Shown: positions 16,267-24,106 of the stretch, in pieces
How positions within the stretch are numbered: position 1 is the first letter of the stretch
How the letters are laid out: every line of letters begins with the position of its first letter
NCBI RefSeq assembly: GCF_900091955.1
Contig: NZ_FMDF01000223.1
Span: forward strand, 1 to 37,088
Length of the DNA: 37,088 nt
Reading direction: 5' to 3'
From: Streptomyces sp. Ncost-T10-10d
GTDB taxonomy: Bacteria; Actinomycetota; Actinomycetes; Streptomycetales; Streptomycetaceae
Program-made: the position numbers and the translations under genes
Notes under the pieces: generated by a model
Databases searched by the model: none
What the model was told of the DNA's origin: nothing
Seen by the model: the letters and a program-made list of their open reading frames with translations, nothing else

Positions 16267-16405
16267 GAGCTTCGCCTTCCGTTGTCGGGTGATGGATCCA
16301 TTCTCCCTGCACATATTCGCCGTCAGGAGGGACCGGTCCCCCACATCGGTGGTGTAGCCGGCTGAACCCCCGTGCGGTTCGGACGGCCCCGTTAGGGTTT
16401 GCGAG

Positions 16406-18115
16406 GTGGGGATCACCGAGAGAACTGCGACGCGTGAGCGGGGAGACGAGCGGGTCGGCGCCGGTGTGCGCCGAGCGGTCACGGATCCGGACTCGGCGCG
16501 GTGGTGGGTGCCGGGGCTCGCGGTGCTGGTCGTCGTGCCGTTGTACCTCGTGTGGGCGCTGGTGCTGGCCACCGGCGGCGGTGATCTGGCGGCGCAGTTC
16601 GCCTGGGCCGGGTTCGCGTCCCGGCATCCCGGGTCCGCGTACAACCTCTCCTGGTACGGAGGGACGCACACCGCCAACTACAGCCTGCTGACGCCGCCGC
16701 TCATGGCGGTGTTCGGGGTGCGGGCCGTCACCGTCGCCGCCGGGCTCTGCGGGTCGTGGGCGCTGGGGCGGCTCTGTGTGCGGACCGGGGTGCGGTGGCC
16801 GGTCGCGGTCTCGGTGCTGGGGTCGTTGGTGCTCTGGTGCAATGTCGCGTCCGGGCGTACCACGTTCGCCATGGGCGTGGCGATCGGGCTGGCCGCGCTG
16901 TTGTACGTACGCCACCGTGCGGGCGTCACCGCGGGCTGTGCGGCGCTGGCGACGGCGGCGAGTCCGGTGGCGGGGCTGTTCCTGGTGGTGGCGGGTGCGG
17001 CGTACGGGCTCGACCGGCAGTGGCGGCGGGCTGCCGTGCTCCTCGTGCCGCCGTTCGTGGTGGTGGCGACGACGACGGTGCTGTTTCCGTTCACGGGCGA
17101 ACAGCCGATGGCTCCGGGGAAGTTGTGGGTGCCGTTGGTCGCCTGCGCGGCCCTGTGGCTCGCGGCGCCGCGCGAGGGCGGCTGGCGGGTGGTCCGGTTC
17201 GCGAGCGTGGTGTACGCGGTCGGTGTCGTCCTGACTTTCCTGATCCCCTCGCCCATCGGGACGAATGTGGAGCGGCTGGTGGGGGTGGCCGGCCCGCCCG
17301 TGCTGCTCGCGGCGGCACCGGCCGCTCTGGCGGGCTGGGCGCGGGGCGGTCTGCTGCCGCGGGTGCGGGCGGTCGTGCTCGTCGGGATGCTGGCGTTCAA
17401 CACCGGCTGGCTGGTCGACAAGACCGATGACGATCTGCGGGTCTCCACCACCGTGCCCGCCTGGGCGGCGCACACCGACGGTGTGGTCGCCGAGTTGCGC
17501 AGGCTCGGTGCCGAACGGACCCGGGTGGAGGTCGTACCGGCCCGAAATCACCGGGAGGCGTCCGTGCTCGCGCCGCATGTGAACATGGCGCGCGGCTGGA
17601 ACCGGCAGCTCGACGTGGAGCGTGGGCGGCTGTTCTACGGGGGGAAGCCGACCCCGGCGGCATACCGCGCCTGGCTGGACCGGTGGGGCGTGGGTCTCGT
17701 GGTGCTGCACAGCGGCAGACCGGACGGCCCGGCCTGGGCGGAGGCGGAGATCGTCCGGCGCGGGACCGACTGGCTGGAGCCGGTGTGGCAGGACGCGGGG
17801 TGGCAGATCTACCGGGTGCGGGGCGCCGTCCCGCTGGTCTCCGCGCCGGGCGCCGTCGTCGGCGGGGACGACGCCTCGCTGGTGGTACGGATGCCGGCCG
17901 CCGGATCGGTGACGGTACGGATCGCGTACTCGCCCTGGTTGCGGGCCGACGGCGGCGGGTGCGTACGGCAGGACGGCGAGTGGACGCGGCTCACGGTGGA
18001 GCGGGGCGGCGAGTACCGGCTGGACTCGCACTACCGGCTGTGGCCGTTCGGGGCTTGCCGGCAGACGCCGCCGGCCGGTTCGGCGGTGACGCCGAGGCCG
18101 GGGTTCAGTCGGTGA
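16406..18115 (+). CDS. polytopic membrane protein, GT-C-glycosyltransferase-like
   Basis: A 569-residue protein with about ten membrane helices in residues 35-350 and a C-terminal extracytoplasmic domain of about 200 residues. After the first helix, a loop with GGGDLAAQFAWAGFASRHPG and YNLSWYGGTH carries an early Asp, as in GT-C enzymes that use polyprenyl-linked sugars. It does not look like a transporter of the major facilitator type, although similar proteins may be labelled so. The GTG start has no ribosome site, but TAGGGT lies 7 nt upstream (16393-16398), suggesting leaderless translation. The 3' end overlaps the convergent gene by 11 bp. Confidence 0.65.
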   Translation: MGITERTATRERGDERVGAGVRRAVTDPDSARWWVPGLAVLVVVPLYLVWALVLATGGGDLAAQFAWAGFASRHPGSAYNLSWYGGTHTANYSLLTPPLMAVFGVRAVTVAAGLCGSWALGRLCVRTGVRWPVAVSVLGSLVLWCNVASGRTTFAMGVAIGLAALLYVRHRAGVTAGCAALATAASPVAGLFLVVAGAAYGLDRQWRRAAVLLVPPFVVVATTTVLFPFTGEQPMAPGKLWVPLVACAALWLAAPREGGWRVVRFASVVYAVGVVLTFLIPSPIGTNVERLVGVAGPPVLLAAAPAALAGWARGGLLPRVRAVVLVGMLAFNTGWLVDKTDDDLRVSTTVPAWAAHTDGVVAELRRLGAERTRVEVVPARNHREASVLAPHVNMARGWNRQLDVERGRLFYGGKPTPAAYRAWLDRWGVGLVVLHSGRPDGPAWAEAEIVRRGTDWLEPVWQDAGWQIYRVRGAVPLVSAPGAVVGGDDASLVVRMPAAGSVTVRIAYSPWLRADGGGCVRQDGEWTRLTVERGGEYRLDSHYRLWPFGACRQTPPAGSAVTPRPGFSR

Positions 18116-18617
18116 CGCCGAGGTCCTGACGCATCAGTTCCCGCATCGTGTCGAGGCAGGGGTCGGCCGCTCTCAGGTCCTCCAGGGCCCGTTCGACGCT
18201 CTCGCCGTCACGGGTGAGGCCCCGGTCGAGGCGTTTGATGGCGGCGTCACCGAGGGCGAGGACCCGGTTGAGGTCGCGGGACGCCTGCAGTATCCGTTCG
18301 GGGACGATCATCTGAGCCTCGGCGTAGCGGTCCCGGTGGTCGAGGCGGGCCTCTTCGAGCTGGGCACGTTCCTGCTCGGTGTAGACGCCGTCGCGAATGC
18401 GGTGCAAGGCGTCCTTGAGGAGTGTGTGGAACTGCCGGGAGGCCCGGTTCATGGCCGTGTACTGGGCACGCCGCTCCTCGAACTTCCGCTGCTCACCGGC
18501 CAGTCGGGCCTCTTCGGTGCGCTGACGCACGGTCAGCCGTTGGGCGAGAACCGGGGAGAAGAGGGTGCCGAGCACCCCGACAACTGCGGTGATCATGGCA
18601 GTGATGGCGGCGGTCAT
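18105..18617 (-). CDS. membrane-anchored coiled-coil protein
   Basis: A 170-residue protein: N-terminal transmembrane helix (AAITAMITAVVGVLGTLFSPVL) followed by a long charged helical stretch (RLTVRQRTEEARLAGEQRKF and on) that looks like a coiled coil. I do not recognise a catalytic motif. The ATG at 18617 is the best start by position; no clear Shine-Dalgarno sequence is visible, and ATTAAT about 9 nt upstream could be a -10 for a leaderless message. The stop overlaps the 3' end of the preceding convergent gene (18105-18115). Confidence 0.7.
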   Translation of the reverse strand: MTAAITAMITAVVGVLGTLFSPVLAQRLTVRQRTEEARLAGEQRKFEERRAQYTAMNRASRQFHTLLKDALHRIRDGVYTEQERAQLEEARLDHRDRYAEAQMIVPERILQASRDLNRVLALGDAAIKRLDRGLTRDGESVERALEDLRAADPCLDTMRELMRQDLGVTD

Positions 18618-18700
18618 GGCTGCGAGATTAATGCGGTGCACGGGGCAGCAGGAGAGCGGTCCGGGGCACACGGTGACCGGCAATCGGACATGATGCCGTC

Positions 18701-19324
18701 ATGACCACGTCGCCGGGGCACAGACGTAACCGAAGCTGTTCCGGGCCGGCCCTACCGGCCGTCCGCACACCGCCCGGACCGGGGCGGCCAGGACCCGCCG
18801 GGCCGTACGCCCATCCGGCTCTCCCGCCCGTCCCCGGGCAGCGCGCCGCGCCCCGAATCCCACCGCGTGTGGGCGACATGCGCCGCTATCTCGCCGTCGG
18901 CCTCGACTGCTACCTCTGCCTGGTCACCGGCGGCTTACTGGCCCGGCCGCATGTGCACACGGCCGGCATTCCCGAGACCGTCGGTCTGATGCTCGGTCCG
19001 ACGCTCGCGTTCTCGTTCCTCAACCAGGTGGTCCTCACCGCGATCGCCGGGGGCGGCGCGGGCAAGCTGATCATGGGGATACGGGTGATCGGACTGCCCG
19101 GCGCCGGGCGCCCGGGGCCCTGCCGGCTGGTGCGGCGGTGGTTGTACGGGCTGTGCCGGCTGCCGCTGCAACCCTGGTACGCCCTGCGCTCGTACCTCGC
19201 GGGCCCCGGCGTCCTTCCCCTCAGCGCCTTCTGGAGCAGCGGGAACGACGATCCGGTGGGCCTGCGCCAGGTCCGCCACAGCGACCTCATCGCTCACCGG
19301 CACGCCGCAGCCGGACACCGCTGA
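18701..19324 (+). CDS. RDD-family membrane protein
   Basis: A 207-residue protein with a Pro/Arg-rich N-terminal segment (about residues 1-58) and then an RDD-like membrane domain: MRRYLAVGLDCYLCLVTGGL (arginine and aspartate in the first helix), a second helix ending SFLNQVVL, and TAIAGGGAGKLIMGIRVI with the typical KxxxGIRV-type loop. RDD proteins are often linked to ion transport or stress, but the role here is unknown. CATGAT lies 6 nt before the ATG, possibly a leaderless promoter. It converges on the ABC transporter genes. Confidence 0.75.
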   Translation: MTTSPGHRRNRSCSGPALPAVRTPPGPGRPGPAGPYAHPALPPVPGQRAAPRIPPRVGDMRRYLAVGLDCYLCLVTGGLLARPHVHTAGIPETVGLMLGPTLAFSFLNQVVLTAIAGGGAGKLIMGIRVIGLPGAGRPGPCRLVRRWLYGLCRLPLQPWYALRSYLAGPGVLPLSAFWSSGNDDPVGLRQVRHSDLIAHRHAAAGHR

Positions 19325-19406
19325 GGCCGGGCCGCGTCACCGCCGGCAGACGTACCGGCCCACCGCCGACGGCCGGACCGGGCCCAACCGCTGTCATCGG
19401 TCGACG

Positions 19407-19438
19407 GCGGGGCGCCCGCCGGACGGCCGACGCCCCGC
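19407..19438. terminator. possible hairpin between convergent genes
   Basis: GCGGGGCG and CGCCCCGC form an 8-bp stem around a 16-nt GC-rich loop, between the RDD gene and the ABC ATPase gene. Confidence 0.35.
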
Positions 19439-19448
19439 ACGTCCTTCC

Positions 19449-20132
19449 TCAGGCCGCCGCGTTCTCCGTGATCGTCACCTTGCCCTTGCGAATCGTCGCC
19501 AGCCGTGGCGCACGCCGGGCGATGGCGCTGTCGTGCGTGACCATGATGAAGGTCAGGCCGTGCTCCTTCCACATGGTCTCCAGTACCTCCATGACCTCGT
19601 CACGCATCGACTCGTCGAGGTTGCCGGTGGGTTCGTCGGCGAGCAGCACCTTCGGCTGCTTGACCAGGGCCCGGGCGATCGCCACGCGCTGCTGCTGGCC
19701 CCCGGACATCTCACCGGGCAGATGCCCGAGCCGTTCACCGAGTCCGACGGAGTCCAGTGCCTCGGCGGCCCGCCTGCGCCGTTCGGCCGCCTTGCCGCCG
19801 AGCGGTACGAGCGCGGTCTCGACGTTCTCCTGGGCGGTGAGCGTCGGGATGAGGTTGAAGCTCTGGAAGACGAAGCCGATGTTCTGCGCGCGCACTGTGG
19901 TGAGCCTGGCCTCGCTGAGCTTCGCGAGGTCCACACCGTCGAGTTCGACGCTGCCGCTCGTGGGGCGGTCGAGGCCGCCGAGCATCTGTAGCAGCGTGGA
20001 CTTGCCGCCGCCGGTGGGTCCCTGGATGACCAGCCGGCCGCCGTCCTCGATGGTCAGATCGACGCCGGCGAGCGCGTGGACGGTCTTCTTGCCGCGCGTA
20101 TAGCGCTTGGTGACGTCTCTGAGTGTGTACAT
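19449..20132 (-). CDS. ABC transporter ATP-binding protein (MacB/LolD type)
   Basis: A 227-residue nucleotide-binding subunit. Walker A GPTGGGKST (38-46), Q-loop FVFQSFNLIPTLTAQENV, signature MSGGQQQRVAIARAL, Walker B VLLADEPTGNLD, and H-loop MVTHD are all intact. The N-terminal MYTLRDVTKRYTRGKKTVHA and the FNLIPTLTA loop match the subfamily that drives FtsX/MacB-fold permeases, which move substrate on the outer face rather than through a channel. It lies 45 bp downstream of the permease gene in the same direction, so the two form one operon. Confidence 0.93.
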   Translation of the reverse strand: MYTLRDVTKRYTRGKKTVHALAGVDLTIEDGGRLVIQGPTGGGKSTLLQMLGGLDRPTSGSVELDGVDLAKLSEARLTTVRAQNIGFVFQSFNLIPTLTAQENVETALVPLGGKAAERRRRAAEALDSVGLGERLGHLPGEMSGGQQQRVAIARALVKQPKVLLADEPTGNLDESMRDEVMEVLETMWKEHGLTFIMVTHDSAIARRAPRLATIRKGKVTITENAAA

Positions 20133-20177
20133 GGGTCAACTCCTGCTGGAACAAGGTGGGGTGGGACGCCGGGTGGG

Positions 20178-21617
20178 CTATTCGACGCGGCGCAGGGCGT
20201 CGGCGGGGCGCAGCCGGGAGGCCCGCCAGCCGCCGAACGCACCGGCGATCAGCCCGCCCGCCACGGCCAGCGCGACGGCGATCAGGATGATGGAGAGCGA
20301 GACGGGTGCGGTCAGGGCGACATCGAGCGTCTTGGACGCGCTCGGCCCGCCCGGTCCGCCCATGAACCGGCCGCCACCCATGCCGCCGCCCGAGGAGCCG
20401 AGTTGTGCGGTGAGGGTGGGACTGATGCTGGTCACGACGTACGCACCGGCGAGACCGACGGCGATGCCGAGCACTCCGCCCAGCAGTCCGTTGACGAGGG
20501 CCTCGCCGACGACCTGGCGGGTGACCCGGCCGCTCTTCCAGCCGAGCGCCTTGAGGGTGCCGAACTCCCGGACCCGGCGGCTGACCGCCGAGGAGGTGAG
20601 CAGGCCGGCCACCAGGAAGGCGGCGACCAGAACCGCGATGGACAGCCACTTGCCGACGCTGGAGGCCAGGTCGGAGGCGGTGGAGAGGGAGCCGGAGACG
20701 GTGTCGGCGAGATCGGCGGAGGTGGTGACGGTCGTCCCGGAGACGTTCTTCTGGATGGTGGACTTGACGTGGTCGATCTGCTGCGAGTCCGCGGCCTTCA
20801 CATAGACCGTGGTGACCTTGTTCTTCGAGTCGGCGAGCGTCTGCGCCTGCTTCAGCGGGATGTAGAGGTCGGCGGCGGCGTCACCGCTGTCGGCGGTCGA
20901 GACCCCGACGATCGTGAACTTGGTGCCGTGGATGGTCACGGCCTTGCCGACCGCGAGCTTCTTCTCCTTGGCGTACGCGGAGTCCACGACGGCGACCTCG
21001 GCGTCGGTCTCGGACGCCTTGAACGCACGGCCCTTGGTGATCTTCGACGAGGTCAGCGGGCCGAGGGCCTGCTTGGTGACGTCGGTGCCGTACACGGTGT
21101 AGGAGTTGACGTCGAAGGAGGCGCCGCCGCCCCTCACCTCGCCCTGCGGCTGCGTGCTGCCGCCCCGGCCGCCCTGGGCCGTGCCGCCCTGCTGCTCGAA
21201 CTCACCTCGTTTGAACTGGCCGTCGACCTTCATGACGTTCAGGCTGAGTCCGCCGACGGCGTCCGCGACCCCGTCCTGTTTGCCGATCGTGTCGACGGTG
21301 GAGGAGGCCAGCGTCTGGAAGCCCTGGACCAGGACCCGGTCGCTGCTCTGGGTCGAGTCGTCGTCGTTGCCCTTGGCGTCGAACTCGAACTTCGGGCGCC
21401 CGTTGCCGGAACCGGGAGCGGCGGCGGCCTTGGTGACCGTCATGTCCGTACCGAGGCCGTACAGCGATTCCAGGACCTTGTCCTGGGCCTTGCTCATTCC
21501 GGAGGAGACCGAGCTGACGATGATGACCAGCGCGATGCCCAGGGCCAGTCCCGAGGCGACGACCAGCGCCGCCTTTCTGCGGCGGCGCAGCTCGCGCCGG
21601 AGGTAGGTGAAGAACAT
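20178..21617 (-). CDS. MacB-like ABC transporter permease (FtsX fold)
   Basis: A 479-residue permease: first membrane helix at about 17-37 (AALVVASGLALGIALVIIVS), a large extracytoplasmic MacB-periplasmic-core-type domain (about 40-315), then three helices in the C-terminal FtsX domain (SSAVSRRVREFGTLKALGWK coupling region). Two low-complexity glycine-rich segments occur: GGTAQGGRGGSTQPQGEVRGGG in the outer domain and GSSGGGMGGGRFMGGPGG between the last helices. It is likely an exporter or mechanotransmitter for a peptide, antibiotic or envelope substrate. No adjacent two-component genes are in the window, although the promoter carries OmpR-like direct repeats. Confidence 0.9.
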   Translation of the reverse strand: MFFTYLRRELRRRRKAALVVASGLALGIALVIIVSSVSSGMSKAQDKVLESLYGLGTDMTVTKAAAAPGSGNGRPKFEFDAKGNDDDSTQSSDRVLVQGFQTLASSTVDTIGKQDGVADAVGGLSLNVMKVDGQFKRGEFEQQGGTAQGGRGGSTQPQGEVRGGGASFDVNSYTVYGTDVTKQALGPLTSSKITKGRAFKASETDAEVAVVDSAYAKEKKLAVGKAVTIHGTKFTIVGVSTADSGDAAADLYIPLKQAQTLADSKNKVTTVYVKAADSQQIDHVKSTIQKNVSGTTVTTSADLADTVSGSLSTASDLASSVGKWLSIAVLVAAFLVAGLLTSSAVSRRVREFGTLKALGWKSGRVTRQVVGEALVNGLLGGVLGIAVGLAGAYVVTSISPTLTAQLGSSGGGMGGGRFMGGPGGPSASKTLDVALTAPVSLSIILIAVALAVAGGLIAGAFGGWRASRLRPADALRRVE

Positions 21618-21660
21618 GGCGTGAGGCTAGGGACGGCCCGTGATGGTGGGATAAGGCCAC

Positions 21661-21678
21661 GATGAGAGCCGGATGAGA
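21661..21678 (-). promoter_or_regulatory. OmpR-type direct repeats upstream of the ABC operon
   Basis: TCTCATC occurs twice on the minus strand (plus-strand GATGAGA at 21661-21667 and 21672-21678) with an 11-bp period, about one helix turn. It lies about 45-60 bp upstream of the permease ATG, where a response-regulator dimer would contact RNA polymerase. A -10-like TAGCCT lies about 9 nt before the ATG. Confidence 0.5.
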
Positions 21679-21695
21679 ACCCCTGCGAACGCCAC

Positions 21696-21740
21696 AGGCG
21701 GCGGCACCGCGGATCCGAGGGGATCCGGGTGTCGCCGCCT
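21696..21740 (-). terminator. hairpin terminator after the L,D-transpeptidase gene
   Basis: Arms AGGCGGCG.CACC.CGGATCC (21696-21716) and the near-perfect complement (21721-21740) around a GAGG loop form a stem of about 19 bp with small imperfections. Confidence 0.8.
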
Positions 21741-21783
21741 GCGTACGGGGATTGGGTACTGCGGGAGGGGAGGTGCGTGCGGG

Positions 21784-23031
21784 TCAGGCCTGGGAGCCCG
21801 CCGTCCACTCCGCCCAGCTCATGTTCCAGCCGTTGAGGCCGTTGTCGGGGGTGATGGTCTTGTCCGGGGAGTTCTTGACGATGACCACGTCGCCGACCAT
21901 GGAGTTGTTGTAGAACCAGGCGGCGGGCTGGTTGGCGTCGTTCGCGCCCTTCACGTCGGCGAGGCCGACACAGCCGTGGCTGGTGTTGGCGCTGCCGAAG
22001 ATCGACCGCGCGCCCCAGTAGTTGCCGTGGATGAAGGTGCCCGAGGTGGACAGCCGCATGGCGTGCGGCACGTCCTTGATGTCGTACTCGCCCTTGCCGT
22101 CGGAGTCGGTGAAGCCGACCGTCGCGCCGTTCATCCGGGTCTCCTTGAACTTCTCGGAGATCACCATCTGCCCGTTGTACGTGGGGTTGTCGGGGGAGCC
22201 GGAAGAGATCGGGATGGTCTTGATCGTCTTGCCGTTCTGGGTGACGGTCATCGTCTTCGTGTTGGCGTCGACCGTCGAGACCTGGTTGCGGCCGACCTTG
22301 AAGGTGACCGTCTTCTGCTGCACGCCGAAGACGCCGTCCGCGCCCTCGACACCGTCCAGCGCGAGCTTCAGCGTGACGGTGGAGCCGCCCTGCCAGTACT
22401 GCTCGGGGCGCAGGTCGAGACGCTGCGAGTTGAACCAGTGGCCGACGACTTCCTGACCGCTGCTGGACGTGACGGTGATTCCGTCCTGGACGGCCTTCTT
22501 GTCCGTGATCGGCTTGTTGAAGTTGATCGAGACCGGCATGCCGACGCCGACCGTGGACCCGTCCTCGGGCGTGAAGTTTCCTATGAAGCTGTTGGCGGGC
22601 GACACGGTGGTGAACGACGAGTTCTCGTGCGCCTCGCGGCCCTTGGAGTCCTTGGCCGCCGCATTGATCTTGTACGTGGTCGAGCGCTCCAGCTGGACGT
22701 CCGGCTTCCAGCTCTTCCCGTCGGCGGCGAGCGTGCCCTTGACGGCGGCACCGGCCGACGTGGTCATGGTGACCTGGGACAGCGTGCCCTTGGCAACGGT
22801 GACCTTGGCGTCGTTGTTGATGCTCGCGTTGGTCGCACCGTTCTTCGGCGAGATCGTGATCTGCGCTTCCGACGCGTCCTCGGCGGCTGCCTTGTCGACC
22901 GCGGCCGCCTGCGACTTCTTCGAGCTCTCGGCGCTGCTCGTGCCGCTGTCGTTGCAGGCGGCGAGCACCAGAACGCCACCGAGCAGTGCGGACGCGGCCA
23001 TCAGGCCCTTGCGCCGCTTGCTGTCCGTCAT
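21784..23031 (-). CDS. L,D-transpeptidase lipoprotein (Ig-like plus YkuD)
   Basis: Cell-wall enzyme that makes 3-3 peptidoglycan cross-links. The 415-residue protein has a lipoprotein signal (KRRKGLMAASALLGGVLVLA, lipobox LAAC, Cys26), a Ser/Ala-rich linker, two Ig-like domains (about 60-250), and a C-terminal YkuD catalytic domain with IHGNYW and SHGCVGL; the nucleophile is Cys354. It closely resembles the actinobacterial LdtMt2-type architecture. The ATG at 23031 is favoured by GGAG 9 nt upstream; an ATG at 23046 would add five residues. A hairpin downstream ends the unit before the ABC operon. Confidence 0.93.
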   Translation of the reverse strand: MTDSKRRKGLMAASALLGGVLVLAACNDSGTSSAESSKKSQAAAVDKAAAEDASEAQITISPKNGATNASINNDAKVTVAKGTLSQVTMTTSAGAAVKGTLAADGKSWKPDVQLERSTTYKINAAAKDSKGREAHENSSFTTVSPANSFIGNFTPEDGSTVGVGMPVSINFNKPITDKKAVQDGITVTSSSGQEVVGHWFNSQRLDLRPEQYWQGGSTVTLKLALDGVEGADGVFGVQQKTVTFKVGRNQVSTVDANTKTMTVTQNGKTIKTIPISSGSPDNPTYNGQMVISEKFKETRMNGATVGFTDSDGKGEYDIKDVPHAMRLSTSGTFIHGNYWGARSIFGSANTSHGCVGLADVKGANDANQPAAWFYNNSMVGDVVIVKNSPDKTITPDNGLNGWNMSWAEWTAGSQA

Positions 23032-23202
23032 CACACGCTTCTCCATCGTTGCCTAATCCCCAAAAACCCCGAGCAGAGCCGCCGACGACCGGCGAAACCC
23101 GTCAATGTTCCTAGAACCCATGGAAGGGGTCTTCCGTTCCACATCCAAGGGGGATGTGGGGAACAACACTCATCGACGCATCCGCGTCGGCGGTGGTTCC
23201 CG

Positions 23203-23230
23203 GTACCGGTCGCGTATATACGACCGGTAC
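23203..23230. promoter_or_regulatory. 28-bp perfect-arm dyad of unknown role
   Basis: GTACCGGTCG (23203-23212) and CGACCGGTAC (23221-23230) are exact inverted repeats around an AT-rich 8-bp centre (CGTATATA). It lies about 170 bp upstream of the L,D-transpeptidase start and just downstream of another gene's terminator, so it could be an operator or a second hairpin. Confidence 0.5.
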
Positions 23231-23235
23231 GCACG

Positions 23236-23270
23236 ACGGCCCCGGTCCGCGGAAAAGCGGCCGGGGCCGT
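23236..23270 (-). terminator. hairpin terminator after the acidic protein gene
   Basis: ACGGCCCCGG/CCGGGGCCGT plus CCGC/GCGG with one bulged base and a GGAAAA loop, 14 bp downstream of the stop. Confidence 0.85.
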
Positions 23271-23283
23271 GGCTCACCGCCTG

Positions 23284-23697
23284 CTACATCCGCCGCTCCG
23301 CACCGCTGCTCGCGCCGCTGTGCTCGCCGTCGTCCTCACCATTGTGCGGGACGCCGCCGGCGCCCCCCTCATCATCCTCGTCGTCGAGGTCCCAGCCGTC
23401 CGGGTCGTCCGGGTCGTAGTCGACGGTCTCGCTGCTCCAGGACGCCTGGGTGAGCTCGACCCCCGGCACCTCGCTGACCAGGTCGAACGGATCGACGAGG
23501 GAGGCGAGGGCCTCCGCTCCGTCCTCCCGTACGGCCGCCTCGGCCTGCATGCGTTCCTCGGCCGACTCGCCGCCGGGCTCCCCGTACTCGGCGGCAATGG
23601 ACTCCAGTGCGGTACCGCTGAGGGCGGCGGGGTCCGTGATCTCCAGCACCATTTCGACCCGAAGTCGAACAAACCGTGATGTCTCAGAAGTGCTCAT
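23284..23697 (-). CDS. acidic hypothetical protein
   Basis: A 137-residue protein without membrane segments or a signal peptide. The N-terminal half (RFVRLRVEMVLEITDPAALS) looks like a small alpha/beta domain. The C-terminal third is highly acidic and low in complexity (VDYDPDDPDGWDLDDEDDEG). I do not recognise a family with a known function. TACGCT sits 7 nt before the ATG, with no ribosome site, which fits a leaderless transcript. It lies upstream of the L,D-transpeptidase gene but is separated from it by a terminator. Confidence 0.7.
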   Translation of the reverse strand: MSTSETSRFVRLRVEMVLEITDPAALSGTALESIAAEYGEPGGESAEERMQAEAAVREDGAEALASLVDPFDLVSEVPGVELTQASWSSETVDYDPDDPDGWDLDDEDDEGGAGGVPHNGEDDGEHSGASSGAERRM

Positions 23698-23704
23698 GTG
23701 CCGG

Positions 23705-23710
23705 AGCGTA
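23705..23710 (-). promoter_or_regulatory. leaderless-type -10 element
   Basis: TACGCT on the minus strand, 7 nt before the ATG of the acidic protein gene. Confidence 0.5.
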
Positions 23711-23805
23711 AGCTCCCCGCCCTCGCGACTTTCCTGCGACCCGCTGCTTTCACTAGCATCGGCGTACAGGCCTAACTCACGGCTGTGACAAGGGGGATCG
23801 ATTCC

Positions 23806-24093
23806 GTGGCCACTGCTCGCCGCCCGCTCCTGACCGCCACCGCTGCGGGCACGCTGCTGGCCGTCCTGTGGTTCGTGCCGTCCGCCAACGCGACGGACGA
23901 GTCGACCGGCACGCCGGGCGCACAGAGCCGACAGGTCACCGCCGTCGCGGACACCACGACCGGTCCGAGGCTCGCCGACACCGGGACCGGGGTCGACACC
24001 ACCCCGTATCTGATCGGTGGCACGGCGTTCCTGGGCATCGGCGCAGCGTTCGTCACCTACTCGGTACGCCGCGCCGACCCCCTGTCCGTCTGA
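23806..24093 (+). CDS. very small LAXTG sortase-anchored surface protein
   Basis: A 95-residue pre-protein. The signal peptide ends at about ANA (27-29). A short Thr/Gly/Ser-rich stretch follows, then LADTG (56-60), a hydrophobic helix (TPYLIGGTAFLGIGAAFVTY) and a basic tail RRADPLSV. This is the complete cell-wall sorting signal of the LAXTG type used by Streptomyces class E sortases. Mature protein would be only about 30 residues. The GTG at 23806 is preferred (AAGGGGG 9 nt upstream) to ATG-less upstream options; TAGCAT at 23754-23759 may be the -10. No sortase gene is in the window. Confidence 0.75.
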   Translation: MATARRPLLTATAAGTLLAVLWFVPSANATDESTGTPGAQSRQVTAVADTTTGPRLADTGTGVDTTPYLIGGTAFLGIGAAFVTYSVRRADPLSV

Positions 24094-24106
24094 ACCCTCC
24101 GCAGCA

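Noticed and set aside
15896..18031. 711-codon minus-strand frame opposite the GT-C-like gene
   Set aside because: The composition is Arg/His/Pro-rich and antisense to a coherent membrane protein; no ribosome site or motif.
21673..23679. Plus-strand frame of 668 codons opposite the L,D-transpeptidase
   Set aside because: Shadow frame with valine/arginine/glycine bias; the opposite strand encodes a complete lipoprotein enzyme.
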